DNA from: Clarkia xantiana subsp. parviflora
Taxonomy: Eukaryota; Streptophyta; Magnoliopsida; Myrtales; Onagraceae
DNA length: 64,000 nucleotides
Direction of reading: 5' to 3'
NCBI GenBank assembly: GCA_036873135.1
Contig: JAPTYO010000007.1
Span: 22,984,763 to 23,048,762 of the forward strand
The notes below the pieces were generated by a model. It was given only the letters and a program-made list of their open reading frames with translations. It had not been told where the DNA came from and made no database searches. Positions 24,968-35,437 of the stretch are shown piece after piece (within the stretch, counting starts at the first letter, position 1; the number at the start of each line of letters is the position of its first letter). A program made the translations under genes and the position numbers.

Positions 24968-26953
24968 CTCTTGATCATGTACCAAGCTTTCCAGGTTCCA
25001 AGTATAGTTTAAAAGAGAGATGACAAAATAAGTTTGTACTTGTTGTTGCTTATGTACCAAGTAAGTTGTTAATTCAGTGGAGTGACCCTACTTGTTGAAT
25101 CTAATGGATTAGATTCATTTTTAGGTTTTATAATATATTATATTTACGAATAAAAGATTCATTTTGTGGCTACACCAGGTGTGTTCACGGAATTAAGCTC
25201 CCTCATAATGGGGCTAAACTAAAACAATCAAAATTTACCTTTTAAACACGGTGTTCGTGAACCTATAGTTTTTTTTGGATACATTATATATATACATATA
25301 TTCCATCTAATATGTGGGTTTCCAAGACTGTTTCATCATTATGTGTGTACCCACAAAATTTAAATAGGATGTTTGACACGTCGTTACGTGAGATAATTAA
25401 TATGTAAGATTATTTGATATGTGAAATTTCGGGTTTAGGGTTTATGAGTTAAGTGTTATTACGTTATATTGCAGTATTTAATTTGTATTATTAAATACAA
25501 TCTAATATGAACAACCACCACATGACAATGCAAAGATTGGTCGCGACTTGAGTTGCAAACGTTTCGATATATCTTATCTAATAAGTATATCTAATGATTA
25601 TAAATTTGACTGCATTCACATTTAGAGTTGATTGTAATTTTTCAAACAATTAAATCATTTTTTTTATGCTGGTTAATCCGGTGCACCCAACTTTTTAGGC
25701 GTCATTTGTTTTTCCACATCAGTTATTTATCATAAATACGATTATCTCTTTCATTTCCACTCCACTTCGTCTTCATATATACTACTAATCCATAAGACCA
25801 AAAAAAAAAAAAAAAACTACTAATCCATCATTAGATCCCCTATTTTATTTGTTTTCACAACTTGAATTTGTTTTTTGTCTATCTTCTATTTAAGCGTAAA
25901 TATTGCCTCTTTTTCCGGACATTAAATAATTATTGACAAGTGGATAAATAGATAAACAATAAAGGAAACGGGTGGGGAAAAACAAAAAAAGTGATTTTTT
26001 ATTTTATTTTTTCCAACTGGATATTCTAAAATAAAAGTACACATATTTTTCGACCCAAAACTAATTTCTGCCCATACTAAATCGATTCGTAAGAGTTAAA
26101 GTGCAGATATATAATTAATTTGTTTCGATTGTAAGGAGGATTTTTAGAATATAAAGCTGTATATATTTTCTTAGAAAAAATGATAAGGTAAACAGTGCAT
26201 GACATTCTCAACATGTATGTGATGAGCAAATTGCCATTATTATTACATCCTTAAATAAAATAAATAAATAATAATATTTTTACGTTCACCTAATGCGTGG
26301 CTAGTGGCACACATACTATTATTACTTCGTCAACTATATATATACTGAGACATCGACGTCAAGGAAAACTCCCAGAAACGACTAAAATGACTCGGTCGTG
26401 AATCCAGGTCGGTATCCACAATTTTTATATTTCGAAAGGGTGCAAATTATGACATTTCAAAAGTCCAGGGGGAAAATTATGATTTATGACAGGTTGGGTT
26501 TGCCCTATTGTCTTCTGTTGTGATACAATAATGCAAATGGACAGACAGGACTCGGGAGACTTTAACACACAAATCAAATGCTTAAGTCAGCGTAATTTGA
26601 AAGATCAACATTCATGTACCAAAGCAACTATAAAATTATAGCACAAAATTGTTGCACAACTCAAACACTAAAACTTATCGTTTTCTTGATAAAACTTAGG
26701 GTGCTAAAGTTGATACTGTCTATAAACTTCAGTTTCGTCTATGTATGGCTCTAAACGAGTATTGATGAGAAAACCTGTTTCTCAAGATTGAGATCTACAA
26801 TGATTTGATGGTTGTAAGTGAATACAGGGCCTTTTGACCAAAAATTAAGGCCTCCAATTTCTCTATGTATAGCTTAAGTTTAAAAATTGTACCTTTTAGT
26901 CTTCGTCTCAACCGAAGATCTATGACACTATTAGTTACTGTTGGGCAGCAGGA
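24968..26953. other. AT-rich intergenic DNA
   Basis: Promoter side of transporter copy 2 and 3' flank of HSP70-17. AT-rich throughout with an A-run at 25,800-25,817. No gene, RNA gene or mobile-element end was recognised. Confidence 0.5.
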
Positions 26954-29900
26954 TTATAACTCTTCATGAGTTTCGGGTTTTTCTTCAGACTCGATTTTTT
27001 CATTAGCTGGAGCTTCTGCATCTTCATTCTTCTCTGGCTTCTCTACCTTGGGTTTTGGCTTTGGAATTTTGTTGACACTAGTCACCTGTATAAATTAATA
27101 TTATTTAGTAAAAGTGACTTTCTGTTTGAGACATAATCTTGAAGGTTAATTGTACCTTGTCTAGCAGTGTCATTGCCCTGTCATATACATTGTCTGATGT
27201 TACTGCAGGAGTGATGTATCCAGATATCCTGCAAAATGCACATATACGATCAGAGTTGAGCTCAAATTTATTAGTAAAAAACACAGCACAATGGTCAATT
27301 GGCGGTTTTATTCATTCATCGGGTATTCAAGTTTTATCTACACAAGCTTTGTAATAACTTTCAATGAGAAAGGATAAGAGAAGAAAAGATGTGTTAGAGA
27401 AACAGGTTGGTGAACTCACTTCTGCTCCGTCTCCTTCTTATCCAACCAAATCTTGAACTCATTAGTTTCTTTCACTACCTGCATGGTCCAAATGGATGTA
27501 CCACAAGAATTACAGTTGGATCTGGTTAGAGATATGGCAAATTTCTTTATTGTTGAGGGAACAACTATAAGACGATCACAAACCTCGTCTGTTCTCTCTT
27601 TGGGGAGCCAAGATTTGTTAGTTTGCCAAGTCTTTAGAGTCTGAAAGTGAAAAGAAGCATCAAAGCAATAAGACGAGTTGATAAACGGATAGGCTTATCA
27701 CTGTTAACAGAGAGATTGAGGGTTTCGGTTATACCTCTTGAACATCACTGAGGTAACTTCGAGCATATTCAAATGCTGCTGGCAATGCTTCAACTTCTTT
27801 TAACCTAATAAAAGAAAACATGGTTAGTTAGCAAGTAAACAGAGCATCACTGTCAGTAGAAAAGAGAGATGAACAAATCAAGAAAAATGCTTCTATAAAG
27901 CTGGTATCTAAGAATAAGACCATATACAAGGAAATGTACCTGAAGAATATTGGATCGCCTTTAGCTTTTAGAGAATCGAGTTTCTCCTGAAATTCTTTTG
28001 CGGTAGCATCTTCTCCATCAGTGTAAAGCCAGTCTTGCACCTTAAAGACCGGCCACAGTCAGAAGAAAGAAAGAACAAATCTGCTTTTGCTTCATGAACA
28101 AGCCACTACAATCATAACCATAGGAGCAATAATGCTAACCTCATCTAGCTTTTCAGTAAAGGATTGGCGTTCATCAGAAGTTGATACTTTGTGCAATTCC
28201 TCAGATTCTTCAAGCTGTTGCAGAAAAATTACATCAGAAATGACATGGTTCCATTGTTACAGTTTTTAAAGGAAAATATAGATGAAACCTTTGTACGAGT
28301 AATCTCCTTCTTATAAGATAATCCAGAATTAGATTAAACAATAAGAATAACAGAGGGTCAGCTTTTATCGTGCGCCATAAGACTTTTCTAGATTCACTGA
28401 CCTTTTCTTTAGTTGAATATATGTAGCCTTCTAAATTGTTCTTCAACTCTGCCGTCCTTCTCCTCTCTTCATCCTTTTTATCAACAGCTTCTAATTTAGC
28501 TTTAGCTTCTCTGAAAGATTCCTTATTGAGGGACATTCCAGGTCCTGAAGTCTTCTCAATAATCTGGAATCAGTAACAGATTAGTGTCAACAAGTAGAGA
28601 AAGGAACTTATAATACTAAAAGGAACTTCACTCGCTAGTGAATATGAGGAGCTGCCAAGCACCTGAACTCATTTACCTTCAATGGGACTCTAAATGTTCG
28701 TTTTTTCAGTTTTCTTTCAGTACCCAGATCCGCAGCAGCTTCCTCAACACTAATGCTATCTGTGGGGTTATTACCATCATTAACTTGTGCAGTGTCATTG
28801 CTTTCGCCAACTGTGTCGTTGCTGTCAGCTTCTACTGATGCAGAGGGAGAAGCAGTAGTTGAATTTTCCACGGTCAAGTTCTTCTTAGGAACTTCTACCC
28901 ATTCAGAAAATTCAATTACAGCATCTGCCCGATCTAAAGAGAGAATACCACTCCTACTGAGAGAAAAATGCAGGCTTGCTTTGATAGGAGCGGACAAATT
29001 CCGAGATGCATATCTGGATCAAAGTAAAGTCATGTCAGAATTCAGAAATGACAAACGCTCATGGATAATACTTCTACAAATAGGAAAAGAAAAGGACAAG
29101 AAGTTTCAAATCAACTTGTAGCATAAGAAACTAGAACATGAAAAGAAAAGGACAGTACTTCTCAGAGGCATCAGCCAGACCAGAAACAGCATACTGCGCA
29201 AAGACAGGAGAGCTGACACCAGGAGGTAAGAGATCTTTGCTCTCATATGCAAGTGAAACTTCGAAGTCTTTATTGTGAGCAATAGATTTGAAGATCTGCA
29301 AAATTATCAACCTGTTAAGTATTTAATTTTGACGATGCTCGAGTAATTTTGTAGTCCTAATCCAAAGTGAAGTCTCATTTACCTTACTAGGAAGCTTCTT
29401 CATACGAGGCACGAGTAAGTGCCTAGTTGTGTCGTCTTTACTGAGATCTGGGCCATTTAATTCAACCGCAAACCCGTAGGGAGAACCATCAATCATTCCT
29501 AGCTTCCGATTCAATCTAATTCCATCACTTATATTGGCAGCATGCAGTGCTGAGCCAAGAACAATAGCTTCATCAGCATCTAGATGTTTGTCCAGTGCCT
29601 TTCTTCCCAAAAACTCTTGCAGCTTAGCCTGGCAGATAGTAAATTTTTATCAACTATCACCCTTTGTCCACCCCAATATATCAGATGCTTTATTGCAAGA
29701 AAGGAAAGAAGTACAATTTTTTTTAGAAAGAAAACAAGCGTTGATACACCAACAAAAGAAACATTTGATAGATATTATTGTAGCACGAACTGAATGACTA
29801 AATCTAAATATGAAATCTGAATGACCCTAATATGAAAGGCATATAGACCAAATATAGAATTTTATATCAACATTCAAGGAAGACGGAAACTCAAAGAAGT

Positions 29901-32180
29901 TTCAATTGCTTCTACTACGAACCTACTACCGTGTTTCATGGACTGACACTATCATTCATACCAACTGGAAGAAACTAAATACAAACCTGCAATTTTGGTA
30001 CCCTTGTAGCACCTCCAATTAACTCCACAGCATATATTTCATCAAGCTTCAAACCAGAGCGCTCAAGAACTTCTTTTATTGGGACAAGGGATTTTCCCCA
30101 TAAATCAGCACAAAGCTCTTCAAATTTCTCGCGAGTTATGGTACTCCTGAACAGGGAAAAAAAATAGTACTAGTAGTTTAGTTATGCTTGTTAGGCGAGT
30201 CCTACTACAACTTTGTGTCAGCAACCTCAACCTCAATATCGATATCTTTTGTTGAGGAAATATGATGTAGCAACTAGTGATGATAGTGTAGTTCAAGAAA
30301 ATGATTCTCTCATTTCTGGGACCAATGGTTTAGCTCCACTAGACTCTCCTAACTCATGATAATAATTATATGAATTTCTGGGATCTGATCAACAAGAGTG
30401 GGTTACATATGGAACATTGGTATCCTAGCAATCATATACTGTATCCTTCAAGTGGCTGAAGGCAATATGGATATTCTTTTAAAAGGTCTAGAATTTTTCC
30501 CCCCGCCCCACTACCCCAAAAATTAAGAGAGAATAATGTTGACGAAGTTGGTATTATTTCAAGGCATAATGGATTTGGCAATGCTTAAATCCCATTTACC
30601 TGAAGTCACGATCATCATAAAGAGATTCAACTGATATTGGTGCAGCTGTGTTTGCACTAAGAATTTCTTTTGTTCGTTTAACCTGCTTCTTCAATTTAGC
30701 CATTGCCTTGGGAGATTTCCTCACATCAACCCCATTCCTGACCTGTTTGTTGAACTCGTCTGCGAAGTATTCCACCAGCCTAAGTTCCATATTCTGGCCA
30801 CCAAGTTCTGTGTTCCAGCTAACATCTTTAACCTGCATGAGTTAGACCAATTAAATAAGCAAAATTTAAGTGAGAGACAAAGTGCTAAAGAATACAGGCG
30901 CTCATTGTCATTCAAGATATGTACAAAACAGATGCTTTCAGCATAAAGCATACACATGCAACAAGGAAAATAAAACAGCACAAAGGTACACAAGTCAAAC
31001 CTCAGCATATCCAAACATCAATTTATGAATTAACCCACAAATTGCCAATACCTCAGGACTAAAACTCTCAAGACAAACTTAAACTTCAATGGTCATCTAC
31101 ATCCTCAACATTTTGTCCACATTTGACAATTAGAATATAGCTCCACGCAAATGCATAAGTCATGGGCCTATAGCTTCAATATTTCCAAGACAAAGCTCCC
31201 GTATTTCTAATGTTAACACGTACGTATATTAGTATGGATGTGTCTTCTTTCACTTCCAGTAAGTAAGCAGTGCTCACTACTTCCTTAACGCGACTTAACT
31301 ACAATATTTTTTATTGAAAAAAAAAAATGCCGATACAATTATAAAGCTGTTGCAAAGTGGAGCTTTCTGGAAGTTCGCCGACAAAACGCAGGAAGAAAAT
31401 CTAATCAAAGTGTAATGTTACCTGAAATTGGTTGACAGACACGGTCTTCCCAAACTCTTTAGCATTATAAGCTGAAAACTGTACTAGGGCCGCATATGTG
31501 CTACTTGAACCCATATCATAGAAAATAACATATCTTGACCCATTTGAGAAATCCTTGTCGATTCCATACTGCAAAGCAGCCCCCGATTGCTCATTTATCA
31601 ATGAGAGCACATTGATCCCTGCCAACTGAGCTGCCTGGAGCAACCCTCTTCGCTCTGCTTGCCCAAAATATGGTGGTACTGAAATGACTGCATCCTTAAT
31701 CGGCACTTTGGAATGAAACAAGGCTAGCTTAGCTGCGTAGCTCAAAATCATGGACAATAGTTCTTCAACCGAATAGATAGTACTGTCAACCTTAAAGCTC
31801 AGAGTCCCTCTAGAGTCCTCCAGTACATCAAAAGGTAAGTACATTGAATCTAGAATTCTTTTAGCGTAGTCGTATGGTTTTCCTAGCAGGTCTCTAGTCT
31901 GAGAATAGACCTTATCAGGGTACCGGGCAATAATACCGGCTGCTTCTTCACCCAGTAGACGGTCCCCGGAGTGGAATGCCACTAGAGCAGGGGACTTGCG
32001 CTTAGACATCTCATTGATTGCGATGCTGATCGGACTTTGTCCAGGTTTTATGTTGACCACAGCGACTTTGATCCACTCCGAGCCCAGATCTATGCTTGAA
32101 ACCGCAGATTCGGCTGGAGCACAAGCCAAAGTAGCCAAAATTAGGAGTAATAACCCTAACTTGGGAATCATCGCCCTCAT
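26954..32180 (-). CDS. HSP70-17: ER-lumen heat shock 70 kDa protein 17 (HYOU1/GRP170/Lhs1 class)
   Basis: Large ER chaperone of the HSP110/GRP170 branch, a nucleotide exchange factor and holdase for BiP. Fourteen exons join in phase to 866 residues: 32180-31422, 30832-30600, 30146-29987, 29628-29383, 29295-29159, 29013-28677, 28563-28402, 28214-28140, 28040-27940, 27804-27735, 27640-27584, 27478-27420, 27228-27156 and 27085-26954. The N-terminus (MIPKLGLLLLILATLACAP, after MRA) is a signal peptide. The nucleotide-binding domain follows with SSIDLGSEWIKVAVV, AVISVPPYFGQAERRG, FYDMGSSSTYAALV and ELIGGATRVPKLQ. The substrate-binding part has an acidic, Ser/Thr/Asn-rich insertion (NDTVGESNDTAQVNDG), typical of this class. 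The helical C-terminal part ends HEEL, an ER-retention variant. Length matches the Arabidopsis protein as recalled. In-frame sequence continues upstream of 32,180, but the signal peptide supports this start. Confidence 0.96.
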
Positions 32181-32598
32181 TCTTGATCGAAAGCTCGAAT
32201 TATCTGGAAAGCACGAAGAAGTTGATCCAGTAAGAGAAAACTGTAGTCTGAAATAAACATCAAAACAGAAGAAGGCTTCACAACCTGATCTAACGGTAAC
32301 AAATTTGAGCTCCGCCATGATTACAGAAACCACTTCGAACAGTGAGGTAGTTGCAGCATAATGGCCAAACAAGAACATGGAAATGAGCAAAGAGGTTAGA
32401 GCAGAGAGTAAATTACCGGTGGAGCAAGGATCGCATTCTCCACAGAAAATAAATTGATGCAGGCTTCTGTGCTTAGTGAGGTTGAAGAAGATCGCTCAGA
32501 CCAAGCAAGAGTGACGAAGGAGGTGAAGCTGAGAAGAGCGGAGAGAATATACCGAGAACGGTTTGGCGATCTACGTGGACGGTGGAGAGGAAAATTAA

Positions 32599-32634
32599 CC
32601 AATAAATTAGTGCCACGTGGGTGGATGGGCACGT
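32599..32634 (+). promoter_or_regulatory. ER stress response element (ERSE) plus CACGTGG boxes
   Basis: CCAAT at 32,599-32,603, then exactly 9 bases, then CCACG at 32,613-32,617. This is the full CCAAT-N9-CCACG ERSE bound by NF-Y and bZIP28 in plants. It overlaps a CCACGTGG box, and a second CACGTGG follows at about 32,630. It lies about 420 bp upstream of the HSP70-17 start codon and faces the other way, but ERSEs act in both orientations. The expected control is induction by unfolded proteins in the ER. Confidence 0.75.
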
Positions 32635-32699
32635 GGTGAGCCATGAGAAGCTTGGTGATGTTGGGTGACACTTCCAACGTTTCGGCATTTCCTTTTAAG

Positions 32700-33920
32700 T
32701 TTTAATAGAACATGTTTAGGATTTAGAGTTTAGGGCTCGTATAAATTCATAAAATATAAATTATATTATTTAAAGTTAGTATATATTAAATTATATTTAA
32801 GTCATAAGTAAAGTTAAAATATATATAAAAAAATATTTGTTTTTAAATTGTTTTATTTAACTATATTTTTTAAATATATTTTATTATTAAAATTTTCAAT
32901 ATCTACCAAAAAAATATTAGTATTAATTATAAAATAAATTAATTTATAATAAAAAATTGATTATGTAAAAACTCGAAGCCAAACCATATGGGAATAAACA
33001 CTCTTGACCACTAGATCACCACTGCTAGTGTCAGTCTATACTAATTAAGTCGTTTTGTTTGAAATATTATGTTAAATATGAGCTCGGTCCAACGTAAACC
33101 TCTTTAACTCGGTCAATTAAATTATAACCAATTAACCATATCTCATCAATTATCAAGACAACAGACTCGCATTGTTCCGTCCTACTGCTTAACATGGTTT
33201 ATTACACTATGCGATCATAGTGACACAACCTCGAATCAAGACGAGTCACTACTCACTATACCACCTAAAGTAGATAAATAATCTAAGCCATATAATACTC
33301 ATAATCGACACTTATGATAAGTGTGAAATTTAAACTATTAAATAATAACAATATAATAATAAGCATAAAAATGCAGCGGTAAGACACTAATTATGTCTTA
33401 TATATTTTGACCATCCATAAATGTAATTATTTCTTATATAACACGAATGCGCACGAAAAAAATCGTGTTTGTATAGACATATGACGTAATGATAATATTA
33501 TAGCATAAACATGATGTAATTATGTGTTGTATTTATATATTATTACATGATACGCGTGATAAATTTATGCTAGTAAATCTAATTATTAAATACTTTTTAA
33601 AGCAAGTCTTTTCAAATAGTTTTAAAAAATTAAATTAGTTTTTTAAATTTTAGAGTTTGTCAATTAGATTTCAATAACTTGAGAAATTTTACATATTAAT
33701 TCATATTTTTTACTATATATATATATATGTTAAATTCATTATATTGATATTTATTTAAATTGTATGTGGATCTGCGAAGCGATTAACTAAACCCAACACA
33801 ATAGTCCGAAATGAACACGAATGAAAAATTGTATATAGTATTCATGATTCCAAGACAAAACACGATAAGCTTATCGTCCAAATTCATAGCACGATAATAT
33901 TACTGACACACGTAATATAG
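32700..33920. other. AT-rich intergenic DNA
   Basis: Intergenic spacer between the divergent HSP70-17 (-) and RPL27 (+) genes. Very AT-rich at 32,740-32,970 and 33,560-33,740. Apart from the SINE-like module listed separately, no element ends or coding sequence were recognised. Confidence 0.5.
32955..33040 (-). repeat. tRNA-derived SINE-like head
   Basis: On the minus strand TGATCTAGTGGTCAAGAGTG (A-box-like) is followed by TTTATTCCCATATGG and CTTCGAGTTTTTAC. The phrase resembles the module at 14,725-14,825 (GGTCTAGTGGTTAAA...ACTCGAAG). The two may be members of one SINE family. No tail or target duplication was found. Confidence 0.35.
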
Positions 33921-33924
33921 CAGA

Positions 33925-34021
33925 CAAGTCCATTTAACAATACTAAGGCCCAGATGAGTCCATTTCACAATATTAAGGCCCATCATGCGAGTCCATTTCA
34001 CAATGTAAAGCTCTAGGGTTT
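33925..34021 (+). promoter_or_regulatory. RPL27 promoter: three tandem 30-bp units with site II and telo-box
   Basis: The unit GAGTCCATTTCACAATATTA occurs three times in slightly changed form (about 33,925, 33,956 and 33,989). The first two copies end in AAGGCCCA, i.e. site II elements (TGGGCC on the other strand) at 33,947-33,952 and 33,977-33,982. The third is followed by TAGGGTTT, a telo-box, at 34,014-34,021. Site II plus telo-box is the known signature of plant ribosomal-protein promoters, bound by TCP and Pur-alpha/AtTRB-type factors. Confidence 0.7.
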
Positions 34022-34118
34022 ACATACTTATTATCCTTCTTCTACCTAATCGCGCAGACCGAAGGTAGAACAGCTGCGGCAGAAGAGAGCTTGAGAGACA
34101 GAAACGTAGTGAGAGACA

Positions 34119-34526
34119 ATGGTGAAATTCTTGAAGCCAAACAAGGCCGTTGTGGTTCTCCAAGGCCGATATGCCGGACGCAAGGCTGTGATCGTCCGCA
34201 ACTTCGATGACGGGACGCGGGACCGCCCCTACGGCCACTGCTTAGTCGCCGGAATCAAAAAGTACCCGAGCAAGGTCATCAAAAAGGACTCGGCAAAGAA
34301 GACGGCGAAGAAGTCGCGCGTCAAGGCCTTCATCAAGCAGGTGAACTACCGCCATCTGATGCCCACTCGCTACACTCTGGATGTGGATCTGAAGGATGTC
34401 GTCACCGCCGAAAGCCTCCAGTCCAAGGACAAGAAGGTGACTGCCTCCAAGGAGATTAAGAAGAGGTTCGAGGAGAGGTTCAAGACAGGTAAGAACAGGT
34501 GGTTCTTTACCAAACTTAGGTTTTAA
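34119..34526 (+). CDS. RPL27: 60S ribosomal protein eL27
   Basis: Intact intronless ORF of 135 residues, the normal length for plant eL27. It begins [20 protein letters not shown] (KOW-type RNA-binding start), contains [20 protein letters not shown] and ends [12 protein letters not shown], the conserved eL27 C-terminus. It is a structural component of the large cytosolic ribosomal subunit. Codons are richer in G and C than in the surrounding DNA, as expected for a highly expressed gene. The telo-box and site II promoter lie about 100-170 bp upstream. The lack of introns in the coding part fits plant RPL27 genes. Confidence 0.98.
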   Translation: MVKFLKPNKAVVVLQGRYAGRKAVIVRNFDDGTRDRPYGHCLVAGIKKYPSKVIKKDSAKKTAKKSRVKAFIKQVNYRHLMPTRYTLDVDLKDVVTAESLQSKDKKVTASKEIKKRFEERFKTGKNRWFFTKLRF

Positions 34527-35437
34527 TTTCTTCAGATGCCGCCATCGCGATGGATTTGCGTTCATCGTTCAGCTGTGTTGCCCTTTGGTTTATCGTTTTA
34601 TTGTATTTCGTTACATGTTCGAAGAACCTTGCTTGAATTTTGCTGGATTCTTGATGGATTAATGCTCAATCTTATGAATTTAGATTATGAATTGATTGAG
34701 TTATGAGTTTTCTGTTCATTGTTGCGATGAATCCATCAATGGGTCATCATATTCGCAATGGGGTATGCTAATGCAGAGTATTTATCTCTGTTATTCTTCT
34801 CTAAATTGATGAGATACCAATATAATTGTTGATAGTAGTTTCTGGAATAAGAGGATTGATGACAATGAAGTAATAGCTGAATCAGAAGCATTCATTAGTT
34901 CTTTGCTTTTCAGCACCAATTCGGATTTTGATTAATTCTTGTGCTTAGATCCTTGAGTGCCTTAAACACACCCAAGTATAGGCTATGTCCGAAGCATCAG
35001 ATTTGTTGATTTCTACTTTTTAATTGATGAAATAGAAACATGTTTTTTATGTAAAGCTAACGTATTTATGTTGCTTAAAAATGTCAAATTGAAGGCCAAA
35101 ATGTTTTATTGCTTAAAAATGTCAATTTGAAGGCCAAAACCAGACGGAAACAAATCAATTAGTGTTGCCTATCAATCAAGGCTGGTTGTTAGCGTGTTAA
35201 TTACTAGCCATGAGATTTGAGCTTGATTGCTTGCTACGCGAATTCAGTTTCCTATTAGTATCATTATTATATATATAGATAGATAGATAACACTAAGAAC
35301 ATCATAAGATGCTTGCTTATCCGTTTATTTCAAAAACCAGATATGATGCATTCGGTTACACTAGTTGCATTAAACAAAGCAGCAGCAGCATTGGCAGTTT
35401 GATTTTCAGCACCATCAGTATATCTAGCTTCGGTTGA
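34527..35437. other. RPL27 3' flank and convergent spacer
   Basis: RPL27 (+) and the GABA transaminase gene (-) converge here. A short direct repeat is visible at about 35,069-35,140 (TGCTTAAAAATGTCAA...GAAGGCCAAAA, twice). A (TAGA)n tract is at 35,272-35,290. No gene is supported. Confidence 0.5.
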
